Shown here piece by piece: positions 51,935 to 60,929 of a stretch of DNA of 64,000 nt. The DNA lies in the NCBI GenBank assembly GCA_002319815.1, contig DCFR01000065.1, positions 548 to 64,547 on the forward strand, written 5' to 3'. Source of the stretch: Megamonas sp. UBA1799. GTDB taxonomy: Bacteria; Bacillota; Negativicutes; Selenomonadales; Selenomonadaceae. The notes beneath the pieces were generated by a model, which saw only the letters and a list, made by a program, of their open reading frames with translations, did no database searches and was not told where the DNA came from. Within the stretch, counting starts at the first letter, position 1. Every line of letters starts with the position of its first letter. The position numbers and the translations under genes are program-made.

Positions 51935-52195
51935 TCAGACGATGTGCCGGATACCCAGGACAATAAAGCAGATAATCGCGATAAAAAAGGTAAAGTATTC
52001 AACGCATTTGACCGGATACGCATAGTGCAGGGGCATATCGATAACGCGCGGCACATTGCTGGCTAATAGCGACAGCGCGATAGAGATGTAGAGCAGCACA
52101 TTGGCGAGCAGCGCCGTTCCCAGCATGGCAAAGGCGCGGAGCAGCAGGTAAAGCGCAAAGGCAATAAAAAAATAGGCAAATTTGTCGGCGTGCAT
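51935..52195 (-). CDS. Small three-helix membrane protein, unknown
   Basis: This protein of about 86 residues is not recognised. It has three hydrophobic segments (about residues 6-22, 26-46 and 63-82) with a conserved-looking LHYAYPVKCVEYF loop. ATG 52195 is preferred to 52222 because AAGGGATGTG precedes it at suitable spacing. It converges on the chemoreceptor gene and is divergent from the murA leader. Confidence 0.6.
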   Translation of the reverse strand: MHADKFAYFFIAFALYLLLRAFAMLGTALLANVLLYISIALSLLASNVPRVIDMPLHYAYPVKCVEYFTFFIAIICFIVLGIRHIV

Positions 52196-52312
52196 GATCG
52201 TCACATCCCTTAAAAAATCCATAGAAGCTGTTTCTTATATTTTTCGACATGCAATGAAAACAGTCCTGCCGCAGAAAATATTTTTTCCGCGCCGCAGAAG
52301 CTTCATTTCCTC

Positions 52313-52341
52313 TTGTCATACGCTTTTGTAAATGATAAACT
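52313..52341 (+). promoter_or_regulatory. Possible murA promoter
   Basis: TTGTCA (52313-52318), 17 bp, TAAACT (52336-52341). It would give a leader of about 235 nt containing repeat copy B. Apart from this promoter and the repeat I see nothing else in the 386 bp before murA. Confidence 0.5.
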
Positions 52342-52364
52342 AAAGTGTAATGCTTTATCCAAAA

Positions 52365-52488
52365 GATGAGCTTGCTTTCTGTGCTCGCCTTTATATGTGG
52401 TGCGTAAAGAGCGGTTGATTTTCTGGGTAAATTCGGTTCGGGTTCAGGCGGTGTTAAGACGCTGCCTGAACCAAGTATTCATTTATGA
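52365..52488 (+). repeat. Intergenic repeat, copy B (murA leader)
   Basis: This is the second copy of the element at 32604-32727, in the same orientation relative to its downstream gene. The best conserved stretch is the last third, GGCGGTGTTAAGACGCTG and TATTCATTTATG. Its CGCCTTTA hairpin is degenerate. Confidence 0.65.
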
Positions 52489-52581
52489 AAATGCAGTTCA
52501 TGATAGGGATTTCGGTTCAAAAGGCCGGATGGGAACGGTACTGGTATTGGCGATAAATTACAGGGGGAAACAGAATTCAGC

Positions 52582-53847
52582 ATGGAAAAATTAATCATAA
52601 ATGGCGGGCATCCGCTGCAGGGACGGGTTAAGATCAGCGGGGCGAAGAATGCTGTGCTGCCGATTATTGCGGCGACGCTTTTAGGACAGGATAAACCCAG
52701 CCGCTTGGACGAGGTGCCGGCGCTTGAGGATGTGCATACAATTGCCGAGGTGCTGCAGGCGCTGGGGATTCAGGCGAAATTGGATGAAAACAAGGGCATG
52801 TTTGCCGTGGATGCCCGGACGATTGGCAGCTGGGAAGCTCCGTATGATCTGGTGCGTAAGATGCGGGCGTCTTTCCTGATCATGGGACCGCTGCTGGCCC
52901 GGTGCGGGCGGGCGAAGATTTCTTTGCCGGGTGGCTGTGCCATTGGCACCCGGCCTATTGATCTGCATCTGAAAGGGTTTGAAGCGCTGGGGGCCGAGAT
53001 TGAAATCGGGCATGGCTTCATTGACGCGCGTGCGCCGCAGGGATTAAAGGGAGCGCGGATTTACCTTGATTTTCCCAGTGTCGGGGCTACGGAAAATATC
53101 ATGATGGCGGCTTCTATGGCCGAGGGTCAGACGGTACTGGAAAATCCGGCGCAGGAACCGGAGATCATTGATCTGGCCAATTATTTGAATGTCATGGGGG
53201 CCCGGGTTCGCGGCGCCGGAACGAATGTGATTAAAATTGACGGCGTGCAAAAACTGGTCGGTGCGGATTACACGATTATTCCTGACCGCATTGAAGCCGG
53301 CACGTATATGGTGGCGGCGGCGATGACGCAGGGAGACGTGTATATTGAAAATGCCATCAGCGAACACTTGAAGCCGGTGATCGCCAAGCTGAAAGAGGCC
53401 GGTGTGATCATTGACGAAGATGTGGATGGCATTCGTGTGCGCTGCGATCACCGCACGAAAGCGGTGGACATTAAGACCATGCCATACCCGGGGTTTCCTA
53501 CGGATATGCAGGCGCAGTTTATGGCGATGATTGCGGTTTCCGAAGGCACTGGTATGGTGACGGAGACCGTATTTGAAAATCGGTTTATGCATGTGGATGA
53601 GCTCAAACGCATGGGCGCGAATATTAAAATTGATGGACGGACTTCCGTCGTGGAAGGCGTGGAAGTTCTGACCGGCTGTCAGGTTAAGGCAACTGATTTG
53701 CGGGCCGGGGCAGCGATGGTGCTGGCCGGGCTGGTGGCCGAGGGCGAGACGCAGATCGGCTATATTCATCATATTGACCGCGGTTATGATCATCTGGTGC
53801 CAAAGCTGGTTGCTCTGGGAGCCGATATTCGCCGTGTGGACCAGTAA
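52582..53847 (+). CDS. murA: UDP-N-acetylglucosamine 1-carboxyvinyltransferase
   Basis: The 421-residue enzyme adds enolpyruvate to UDP-GlcNAc, the first committed step of peptidoglycan synthesis. ISGAKNAVLPIIAATLL opens the protein, the reactive Cys119 lies in SLPGGCAIGTRPID (so a fosfomycin-sensitive type is expected), and PGFPTDMQAQFMAM and RAGAAMVLAGLVAEG are present. It is followed by a glycosyltransferase gene after 12 bp, probably co-transcribed. Confidence 0.97.
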   Translation: MEKLIINGGHPLQGRVKISGAKNAVLPIIAATLLGQDKPSRLDEVPALEDVHTIAEVLQALGIQAKLDENKGMFAVDARTIGSWEAPYDLVRKMRASFLIMGPLLARCGRAKISLPGGCAIGTRPIDLHLKGFEALGAEIEIGHGFIDARAPQGLKGARIYLDFPSVGATENIMMAASMAEGQTVLENPAQEPEIIDLANYLNVMGARVRGAGTNVIKIDGVQKLVGADYTIIPDRIEAGTYMVAAAMTQGDVYIENAISEHLKPVIAKLKEAGVIIDEDVDGIRVRCDHRTKAVDIKTMPYPGFPTDMQAQFMAMIAVSEGTGMVTETVFENRFMHVDELKRMGANIKIDGRTSVVEGVEVLTGCQVKATDLRAGAAMVLAGLVAEGETQIGYIHHIDRGYDHLVPKLVALGADIRRVDQ

Positions 53848-53859
53848 GGGAGGCAGTTT

Positions 53860-55311
53860 ATGACAACAACGCAGCGCCATCTTCTGCTGATTTTTCTGAT
53901 CGGGGCGGGTTTGTTTTTTCTCGGCAATGCCGCGATTATGATTACCGATCCGGTGGAGTCGAATTATACGTTGACAGCGAAAGAAATGCTGTTTTCTGGG
54001 GATTTTATTTCCCCCCGTATTTATGGAAATTTTTGGTATGATAAGCCGGTTTTCTTTTACTGGGAACTCATTGCGGCTTTTCAGGCGTTTGGTATCAATG
54101 AGTTTGCCGCGCGCTTTTTTCCGGCGGTCTTTGGGATTATCGGCCTTTTCATGACGTATTTCTTTACGCGTCGTATTTACGACGCCAAGACGGCGGTGCT
54201 GGCGTCACTGATTTTGGGCACGTCGTTTGAGTACTGGCTGATATCCAAGACCGTCATTACCGATCTTACTTTGTTTGTCTTTTTTAATGCAGTGTTGGTG
54301 TTTTTTTACCTCGCTTATACGGGTAAAAATAAGAACTGGTATTATCTCTGCTATCTGGCTTCCGGTCTGGCGGTTCTGACCAAGGGACCGATCGGGATTT
54401 TGCTGCCGGGCTTTATCGTGACGGTTTTTATTTGTTTGCGGCGCGATTTTGCCGAGGTTTGCCGTATGAAACCGCTGGGATTTGTGCTCTTCGCAATCGT
54501 GGCGGGCAGTTGGTATTATCCTATGTATCAGCTGCATGGCAGCGCTTTTATTGATACTTTTCTCGGCGTGCACAATGTGCTCCGGGCTACAGTATCCGAG
54601 CATCCGCAATGGGATGTATGGTATTATTATACGATGATTTTTTTTGTCGGCTTTTTCCCCTGGTGTTTTTCGCTGCCGATGGTGCTGCGCAAGTATTGGA
54701 AAAAGCGGCAGTGGCCGGTATTGGATCAGACGACGCTCTTTCTTTTGATTTGGGCGCTGGCGGTTAATGTGTTTTACCAGTGTATGGCGACCAAGTATAC
54801 AACTTATACGCTGCCGGGGCTTTTGCCGATTGCGATTCTGACGGCGCGGCTGCTTTATTCCAAGGAGAGGCTGGTTCGCCGGCTGGTTATCGGCAGTGTG
54901 ATTTTTTATGCGGCGCTGACGTTTCTGGTGGCCATTCCGGTTTGCCGGGACCGCGGCTATTCGGGCTGGGATACGGCGGCTTTGCTTCGGCAGCAGGTGC
55001 AGCCGGGTGATCTGGTCGTTAGCTATGGCGATTATCGGACCTCGATTGTCTTTTACAGCGGACAGATTGTGTACAATTTGGTGCCGAGGCGAGAAATTGC
55101 ACAGGATCAGCCCAAGGCGATGAGCTGGAAGAGCAAGAACGTGATGCCGTACTATCCGTTGGAGGCCTTGCCGGAGGATCAGAATGTGTATCTGGTGTTG
55201 AACGAACGCAAGTATAATGAATTTCCCCGGGATTTTCAGACGGACGAATGGACGGAACTGGGCGTGTTTGCCAATAACCGCGTTTATATGCGGCCGGCAA
55301 AAATGAAATAA
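53860..55311 (+). CDS. GT39-type membrane glycosyltransferase (ArnT/PMT-like)
   Basis: The 483-residue protein has about 11 predicted membrane helices and the N-terminal pattern of ArnT/PMT enzymes: an acidic first loop (TDPVESNYTLTAKEML), YDKPVFFYWE, AARFFPAVFGI and LASGLAVLTKGPIG. Such enzymes use polyprenyl-phosphate sugars to decorate lipid A, lipids or proteins on the outer face of the inner membrane. Acceptor unknown. The C-terminal soluble part (about 350-480) is short. The murA neighbour supports an envelope role. Confidence 0.88.
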   Translation: MTTTQRHLLLIFLIGAGLFFLGNAAIMITDPVESNYTLTAKEMLFSGDFISPRIYGNFWYDKPVFFYWELIAAFQAFGINEFAARFFPAVFGIIGLFMTYFFTRRIYDAKTAVLASLILGTSFEYWLISKTVITDLTLFVFFNAVLVFFYLAYTGKNKNWYYLCYLASGLAVLTKGPIGILLPGFIVTVFICLRRDFAEVCRMKPLGFVLFAIVAGSWYYPMYQLHGSAFIDTFLGVHNVLRATVSEHPQWDVWYYYTMIFFVGFFPWCFSLPMVLRKYWKKRQWPVLDQTTLFLLIWALAVNVFYQCMATKYTTYTLPGLLPIAILTARLLYSKERLVRRLVIGSVIFYAALTFLVAIPVCRDRGYSGWDTAALLRQQVQPGDLVVSYGDYRTSIVFYSGQIVYNLVPRREIAQDQPKAMSWKSKNVMPYYPLEALPEDQNVYLVLNERKYNEFPRDFQTDEWTELGVFANNRVYMRPAKMK

Positions 55312-55320
55312 AACGGCTGT

Positions 55321-55358
55321 AATATCCTTTTGCCGATATGGCAAGAGGATATTTTTTT
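55321..55358 (+). terminator. Terminator after the GT39 gene
   Basis: AATATCCTTTTGCC pairs with GGCAAGAGGATATT (one G-T pair) and is followed by a T-run. Confidence 0.88.
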
Positions 55359-55433
55359 CGGGAAAAGTTTCCTGTATAATAGAGAGTAAAGCGAGATCGA
55401 ATTTGCCGGAACCGGCATGAGGGAGATGACAGG

Positions 55434-56633
55434 ATGAAAGCAAAGTACGGCTTGTGGCAATGGCTGCAGCAAAGAGGGAATGCCTGGCAGGATTTTTTCC
55501 GGCAGGAGGCATCCAGCGGAATTGTGCTGCTGGTTTGCGCGCTGCTGGCAATGGCGGCGGCAAATTCGCCTTGGGGCGATGGCTATGCGCATTGGCTGCA
55601 TGAAATGCTGTTTCTGGGCGCTGGGTCCTGGGGTATGACAATGTCCCGGCTGCATTGGGTGAACGACGGTTTGATGACGATTTTTTTTCTGGTAGTCGGG
55701 TTGGAGATTAAACGGGAATTTTTATTTGGTGAGCTTCGTTCGCCTTCGGCGATGCTGCTGCCGATTGCTGGAGCCATCGGCGGCATGATTGTACCGGCTG
55801 GCATTTATGCGCTGCTGAATTGGGGTGAGGCAACGGCTAACGGCTGGGGCGTTCCCATGGCGACCGATATTGCCTTTTCTCTGGGGGTGTTGACTTTTGC
55901 GGCGAAGGATGCGCCGCGCAGTCTGGTCGTTTTTCTGACGGCGCTGGCGATTGTCGATGATTTGGGCGGCATTGTGGTCATTGCGCTGTTTTATTCGGGA
56001 CGGGTGGAAGCAGCTATGCTGGGCGCAGGACTGACCGTTTTACTGTTGCTTTGGTTCCTTGGCCGGCAGGGGCGGGCGCCGCTTTGGCTGTATGCTTTTG
56101 GGGGCCTGGCGGTCTGGTATGCTTTTTTGCAATCCGGAATCCATCCGACGATTGCCGGTGTTTTGCTGGGGTTTTCGGTTCCGGCGGCGCCAACCGAAGA
56201 AAAGTCGCTGTTGGCTATGCTGGAGCACCGGTTGACACCGTGGTCGGCCTGGCTGATCATGCCGGTTTTTGCGCTCGCTAATGCGGGCATTGCGCTGCCG
56301 GAATCCGGGCTGGCGGCGCTGGTTTCTCCTGTGGGGATGGGAGCTTTTTTAGGACTTTTAGCCGGTAAACCGCTGGGGATTTTGCTGGGTGTTTACGCAG
56401 TGGTCTGTTCCGGGGCAGGACGTCTTCCTGCCGGGACCGGCTGGTGTGATTTTGCCGGCGCGGGCATTCTGGGCGGCATCGGTTTTACTATGGCGCTGTT
56501 TATTGCCTCCCTGGCTTTTCCCAATGCCGGCGATCTGATGACGGCCAAGATGGGGATTGTGGCGGCTTCGGTTTGTTCGGGGCTGCTGGGAACCGGTTTG
56601 TTTCGTCTGGGTGCCAGGAAATCCCATTCCTGA
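55434..56633 (+). CDS. nhaA: Na+/H+ antiporter NhaA
   Basis: The 399-residue inner-membrane antiporter exchanges internal Na+ for protons. It begins with the amphipathic ASSGIVLLVCALLAMAAANS segment and has IKREFLFGEL, GWGVPMATDIAFSLGVL and the ion-binding Asp175-Asp176 in LAIVDDLGGI. Length agrees with E. coli NhaA. A TATAAT at about 55376 precedes it. It fits a cell that runs a sodium cycle, as the decarboxylase-type subunit at the window end also suggests. Confidence 0.96.
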   Translation: MKAKYGLWQWLQQRGNAWQDFFRQEASSGIVLLVCALLAMAAANSPWGDGYAHWLHEMLFLGAGSWGMTMSRLHWVNDGLMTIFFLVVGLEIKREFLFGELRSPSAMLLPIAGAIGGMIVPAGIYALLNWGEATANGWGVPMATDIAFSLGVLTFAAKDAPRSLVVFLTALAIVDDLGGIVVIALFYSGRVEAAMLGAGLTVLLLLWFLGRQGRAPLWLYAFGGLAVWYAFLQSGIHPTIAGVLLGFSVPAAPTEEKSLLAMLEHRLTPWSAWLIMPVFALANAGIALPESGLAALVSPVGMGAFLGLLAGKPLGILLGVYAVVCSGAGRLPAGTGWCDFAGAGILGGIGFTMALFIASLAFPNAGDLMTAKMGIVAASVCSGLLGTGLFRLGARKSHS

Positions 56634-56687
56634 GCGTATTTTGCAAGGTGCGAGGAAGGCATTTTCATAGGCATTTCAGAAGAATTG

Positions 56688-56696
56688 TGCTATAAT
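56688..56696 (+). promoter_or_regulatory. Extended -10 promoter of the OYE-family gene
   Basis: TGCTATAAT is a perfect extended -10 about 35 bp before the start codon. No good -35 was found at 17 bp, as usual for this class. Confidence 0.6.
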
Positions 56697-56731
56697 GGGG
56701 GCAATATAGTTTTGCGGAGGTATTGTATAAT

Positions 56732-57799
56732 ATGGGTAAATGGAATGAGCCGATCGATTTGGGAACATTCAACTGCCGCAACCGGGTGATTCGATCGGCT
56801 ACACATAGTTTTCTTGGTTCCGTGGATGGACATATGACTGAGGCGGAATACGCTATGTACGATCAGCTGGCTGCCAGCGACATAGGACTTATTATCACCG
56901 GACATTGCTGTGTATCACCGCAGGGGCGGGCCAATGAGGAGCAGATCAATGTTTTTGATGATACTTGTATAGAAGATTTACGGCAGGCGGCTGCTACTGT
57001 GCAGGCGCATGATAGTCGTTTTGTGGTGCAGCTGAGTCATGCGGGACCGCGGGCAATTGATGTGGATGAGTATTGCGATGTGGTCGCGCGTCCGCTGAAA
57101 AAACATCACAGCGCCCGGGCGCTGACGGCAGCGGAGATTCAGCAAATTGAGCGGGATTTTATTGCTGCGGCTCGAAGGGCGCAGGCAGCCGGTGTGGACG
57201 GAGTTCAGCTGCACGCGGCGCATTCTTATCTTTTATCGCGTTTTTTGGATCCTTTTTTTAATCAGCGAGAGGATGCTTATGGCGGGGATGCCGCGGGACG
57301 GTTCCACATCGTGGCGGAGATTGTGCAGGGAATCCACGCGGCCTGCGGGCCGGAATTTCCGGTCCTGGTCAAGATCAACAGCGACACCAAGGCGGATGAT
57401 GCGGCGTATGAAGCCGATCTTCTTTATATGCTGCATGAATGCCAGCGCCTTGGGGTCACTTTGGTTGAACTTTCCGGCGTTGATTTTATTAATCAGCCGC
57501 ATGGCGCTTCTTTGTATTATCTGGAACGGGCGGCCCGTCTCCGACGGGAGGCCGGTATTCCCCTGAGTTTGGTGGGCGGCGTGCGTACGTTGGCGGATAT
57601 TGAAAAGGTGCTGGCTGCCGGTCTGGATATGGTTTCATTAGGACGGCCGCTGGTTTGCGAGCCGGATCTTTTGCTGCGGCTGCAGCATGGGCAGCCCAAG
57701 TCCAATTGTATTTCCTGCAATCGTTGCTTTGTCATTGCCCATCTGCATCCGGGCATGCGCTGCATCCGACAGCGTCAGCTGCGCCGGGCAGAAAAATAA
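56732..57799 (+). CDS. OYE-family NADH:flavin oxidoreductase with C-terminal Cys cluster
   Basis: The protein of about 355 residues is an FMN barrel of the Old Yellow Enzyme/enoate reductase family. It has NRVIRSATHSF, VQLSHAGPRA, GVDGVQLHAAHSYLLSRFLDPF, NQREDAYGGD and GRPLVCEPDL. After the barrel comes CISCNRC and a fourth Cys about 11 residues on, as in the 4Fe-4S site of enoate and 2,4-dienoyl-CoA reductases. The NAD(P)/FAD domain that usually follows is absent, so this is a short form. It reduces activated C=C bonds; the partner and substrate are unknown. Confidence 0.9.
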   Translation: MGKWNEPIDLGTFNCRNRVIRSATHSFLGSVDGHMTEAEYAMYDQLAASDIGLIITGHCCVSPQGRANEEQINVFDDTCIEDLRQAAATVQAHDSRFVVQLSHAGPRAIDVDEYCDVVARPLKKHHSARALTAAEIQQIERDFIAAARRAQAAGVDGVQLHAAHSYLLSRFLDPFFNQREDAYGGDAAGRFHIVAEIVQGIHAACGPEFPVLVKINSDTKADDAAYEADLLYMLHECQRLGVTLVELSGVDFINQPHGASLYYLERAARLRREAGIPLSLVGGVRTLADIEKVLAAGLDMVSLGRPLVCEPDLLLRLQHGQPKSNCISCNRCFVIAHLHPGMRCIRQRQLRRAEK

Positions 57800-57886
57800 A
57801 TCCGTCCGGGGCCGTGTACTGTCAGAAAGAGAAGTTTTATTAGCCGTGACCGCAGCGGTGGCGGCTGCTCTCATAACAACATAACA

Positions 57887-57935
57887 ACAAAGCCGTCTTG
57901 AATTTTATCATTCAGGGGCCGGGCTTTGTTTTTTT
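57887..57935 (+). terminator. Terminator after the OYE-family gene
   Basis: ACAAAGCC pairs with GGCTTTGT and an inner TTGAAT with ATTCAG, followed by seven T. Confidence 0.8.
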
Positions 57936-57964
57936 GTAAATAAATCAGGGTTGGGGGCTTTGTT

Positions 57965-58969
57965 GTGGAAAAAAGACGTCGTCGGAGAGTGAATAAAAAA
58001 GCGATGGGAATATTGGTGATTTTTTTGCTGTTGCTGGTGGGGGCGGGCGCTTGCCTGTGGCATATGGTCTTGCCGTCAAAGTCTGCAGGCCTGGCAGCCG
58101 CAGCGACGGAGCCGGCTGGCGCAGCGGGAAGATATAATATTTTGATTTTGGGGATTGATAAACGACGGGATGACATCGGTCGTTCGAATGTTACTTGTCT
58201 GATGACGGTGGATCTGGCGCAAAAAAGCGTATCCATGCTTTGGATTCCCCGGGACAGTCGGGTGGATATTCCTGGGCATGAGTGGAATAAAATCGGTCAT
58301 GCATATGCTTATGGCGGACCGGCTTTATCAGAAAAAACGGTATCGAAGCTGCTGGGGGTTCCGGTGGATTATTATCTGGCCGTGAATATGGAAGGGTTCA
58401 AGCATGTGATTGATGCGATCGGCGGCATTGATCTTCAGGTGGATAAGGCTATGCATTACTATGATCCATATGATGAAGGGGAAGTCGATAATAATGGCCT
58501 CATTGATCTGAAACCGGGGCTGCAGCATATGGATGGCAATACGGCGCTGGAATACGTTCGCTTCCGTCATGATGAGATGGGCGATATTGGCCGCATTGGG
58601 CGGCAGGAGAAATTTGTCAAGGCTTTACTGGATGCCGTTGAGCAGCCGGCGGTTATTGCAAAAATTCCTGATATTGTCAAACAGGTAAAATTGTCGCTGG
58701 ATACGGATGTGCCGGTTTCGGTTATGGCGAAAATTGCGGCGGCAGTTCCTTTCGTGCATAAGGACGGTCTGCATACCGATATGGTGGCCGGAACCCCGGT
58801 CTATATTGATAATATCAGCTACTGGCTGCCGGATATTGAAGCGATGAGGACAAAGGCCATCGACATGGAAGGACTGGCAGCGACGCCTGTCTATGAAGCG
58901 GATACGCAAAGAATGGCGGCCGATTATAAACGATCAACGGCGCATCTGAAAGTGGAAATTGCCAAATAA
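57965..58969 (+). CDS. LytR-CpsA-Psr (LCP) family protein
   Basis: The 334-residue protein has a short basic cytoplasmic N-terminus (EKRRRRRVNKK), one membrane helix (about 14-34) and an extracytoplasmic LCP domain with LILGIDKRRDDIGRSN, SMLWIPRDSRVDIPG, HAYAYGGP, IDAIGGIDL, LQHMDGNTALEYVRFRHD and GDIGRIGRQ. LCP enzymes transfer polyprenyl-linked glycans to peptidoglycan; the conserved Arg and Asp residues bind the pyrophosphate lipid. Start is GTG. In a diderm the ligated glycan is unclear. Confidence 0.94.
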   Translation: MEKRRRRRVNKKAMGILVIFLLLLVGAGACLWHMVLPSKSAGLAAAATEPAGAAGRYNILILGIDKRRDDIGRSNVTCLMTVDLAQKSVSMLWIPRDSRVDIPGHEWNKIGHAYAYGGPALSEKTVSKLLGVPVDYYLAVNMEGFKHVIDAIGGIDLQVDKAMHYYDPYDEGEVDNNGLIDLKPGLQHMDGNTALEYVRFRHDEMGDIGRIGRQEKFVKALLDAVEQPAVIAKIPDIVKQVKLSLDTDVPVSVMAKIAAAVPFVHKDGLHTDMVAGTPVYIDNISYWLPDIEAMRTKAIDMEGLAATPVYEADTQRMAADYKRSTAHLKVEIAK

Positions 58970-59023
58970 CAGGAAAGTAAATGCTGACAGGATGTGCAGG
59001 CATGTCGGACAGGGGGAAGTTTT

Positions 59024-59944
59024 ATGGAGAATCTGGATCAGTTAAAACAAAAAACGGCTTGGATATCTATTCTTTCTAATACGCTGCTGGTGGCGCTGAA
59101 GTTTATTGTCGGTTTTTACACCGGGGCAATGAGCCTGATTTCCGAGGCCATGCATTCCAGCGTTGATTTGCTGGCGGCGCTGATCGCTTTCTGGGCGGTT
59201 CATAAATCTTCGGTGCCGCCGGATACGGAGCACGATTATGGGCATGGAAAATATGAGAATATTTCTTCGGCCATTGAGGCTTTGCTGATTGTCGGCGCCG
59301 CGATCGGTATTATTTATGAAGCGGCGGAAAAGCTCAATATGGAATCGGCGCCGCAGTTTCTGGAATATGGCATTGCCATTATGGGCGGTTCGATGATTCT
59401 TAATTATTTTGTTTCCCGGCGGTTGATGGAAGTCGCGAAAAAGACCGGGTCGCAGGCGCTGGAAGCCGACGGCCTGCATCTGCGAGCCGATATGTGGACG
59501 TCGGCCGGCGTATTGGCCGGATTGCTGGGCATGCAGTTGACCGGATGGTATTGGCTGGATCCTGCCATTGCTATTTTTGTTGCCTGTATTATCTTTCATG
59601 CCGGTTGGGGTATGGTGACCGAATCGACAAAAGAGCTCACAGATACGAGTCTGCCGCCGGAGGATGAGGATCGTATCGGCGCTATCTTTATGCAGCGGAA
59701 AGAAGTGCTGGGGTACCATTGCCTGCGTACGCGTAAATCGGGTTCGTATAAATTACTGGATGTGCATCTGTTGTTTGATGAAAACATGACACTGGCTAAG
59801 GTGCATGCGATTTGTGATGATCTGGAAAAGCAGATTCACGCGGCTTTTGGCACTTTTGATGTGTTGATTCATCCAGAGCCTGCCGGGCATACGGAGACGA
59901 ATGCCGCGCAATATAAAAAGGCGCATATCGAGCCGCGCCCCTGA
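59024..59944 (+). CDS. Cation diffusion facilitator family transporter
   Basis: The protein of about 306 residues is a six-helix CDF exporter of Zn2+, Mn2+, Fe2+ or Co2+ with protons. The metal site is in SEAMHSSVDLLAALIAF and the paired LHLRADMWTSAGVLAG; DYGHGKYENISS is typical of the family. A C-terminal cytoplasmic domain (about 210-295) follows, with HLLFDENMTLAKVHAICDDLE. ATG 59024 has AGGGGGAAG upstream. The metal cannot be read from the sequence. Confidence 0.94.
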   Translation: MENLDQLKQKTAWISILSNTLLVALKFIVGFYTGAMSLISEAMHSSVDLLAALIAFWAVHKSSVPPDTEHDYGHGKYENISSAIEALLIVGAAIGIIYEAAEKLNMESAPQFLEYGIAIMGGSMILNYFVSRRLMEVAKKTGSQALEADGLHLRADMWTSAGVLAGLLGMQLTGWYWLDPAIAIFVACIIFHAGWGMVTESTKELTDTSLPPEDEDRIGAIFMQRKEVLGYHCLRTRKSGSYKLLDVHLLFDENMTLAKVHAICDDLEKQIHAAFGTFDVLIHPEPAGHTETNAAQYKKAHIEPRP

Positions 59945-59991
59945 TGGCGGGTGCTGCGGTCCTATCAGCGCATGAGGGGGAGAGAATCCGC

Positions 59992-60510
59992 ATGGGCGGC
60001 TGGAAACTTTATGTTTATATGGCTTTTTTTTTGGCGATGGGCATTGTTTTTCAGGGGCTGCGCTGGCTGCTGCCGCTGCCGCCTCCGGTATCGATGTTCT
60101 TGATTGGCAGTCTGGTGAATATGACGCTGCTGCTGGCGATGCGCATTACCCGGCGGCGCCGGGCGGCATGCATCGGGCTGCTGCTGCCGCTGGTGGCTTT
60201 TCTGCAGGGGCAGCTGCCAATTGTGCCCATGGTATTTTTGATTGGAATCGGCAATGCGGCATACGTTTTATGGGCGAATCACTACTGGAAACATTTGTCC
60301 GTTTGGACGGCACCACTGCTTAAAGCTTTGCTTTTGTATGGCGGAACCAAAGGACTGCTTTTCGCTTTGGGACTGACGGGGCCGCCTGCGGCAGCGCTGC
60401 TGTTTATGATGAGCTGGCCTCAGGTGTTTACCGGAGCGGCGGGTATTTTTCTGGCGCGCTGTCTGCTGCCGCGGCTGCGATTTTTTTCTTATACTGGCGA
60501 AAATAAGTAA
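59992..60510 (+). CDS. Unknown membrane protein of about five helices
   Basis: I do not recognise this protein of about 172 residues. It is strongly hydrophobic with helices at about 6-24, 32-48, 58-78, 82-100, 110-130 and 135-155 and a basic RITRRRRAA loop. Size and pattern recall ECF-type substrate-binding membrane components, but no family motif decides. ATG 59992 follows GAGGGGGAGAG and lies 47 bp after the CDF gene, with which it is probably co-transcribed. Confidence 0.65.
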   Translation: MGGWKLYVYMAFFLAMGIVFQGLRWLLPLPPPVSMFLIGSLVNMTLLLAMRITRRRRAACIGLLLPLVAFLQGQLPIVPMVFLIGIGNAAYVLWANHYWKHLSVWTAPLLKALLLYGGTKGLLFALGLTGPPAAALLFMMSWPQVFTGAAGIFLARCLLPRLRFFSYTGENK

Positions 60511-60536
60511 AAAAATAAGTTTTTGATGTTTACAGG

Positions 60537-60565
60537 TTGACACTTTATTAAAACTGGCGTATAGT
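60537..60565 (+). promoter_or_regulatory. cstA promoter
   Basis: A perfect TTGACA (60537-60542), 17 bp, TATAGT (60560-60565), directly before the T-box leader. Confidence 0.85.
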
Positions 60566-60589
60566 GATCTGCAATAGGATATTCTAAAT

Positions 60590-60858
60590 GCCATGATTCA
60601 GGACAAGAATAAGCGGAAGATGTCTTTTGCAGAGAGCCGTTCGTTGCTGAGAGAACGACAGGACAGCCGATTATCTATCCCCTGACAGTAGAAAGCTGAA
60701 ATGCTATGCAGAAGTAGGCGGTTACGGGGCCTCACCGTTACAAGAGGGCTGTTTTGCCGGGAGCAGAACAGACAGAGCTGGCTGTGTTTTGTGCAGCAAG
60801 TGAAGTGGTATCGCGGAGTAGACTCCGTCTTCATGTTTTATGGGGACGGAGTTTTTTT
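60590..60858 (+). promoter_or_regulatory. T-box riboswitch of the CstA-type gene
   Basis: The leader has a stem I closed by TCAGG and CCTGA, the AGAGAG motif, a distal loop, the T-box core AAGTGGTATCGCGG (60803-60816) and a terminator (ACTCCGTC 60822-60829 with GACGGAGT 60845-60852, then seven T). The specifier side of the loop reads ATTATCTATCC, so the codon is not certain: Ile (ATC or ATT), Ser (TCT) or Tyr (TAT) are all possible. The 420 bp before the gene hold this element and its promoter. Binding of an uncharged tRNA should allow transcription. Confidence 0.85.
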
Positions 60859-60929
60859 GTTGCTTTTACATGCCTTTAGAGAATCCTGGAATCGCAGTAA
60901 GTTTTGTTTTCTGGAAAGAGGTCTTGACT

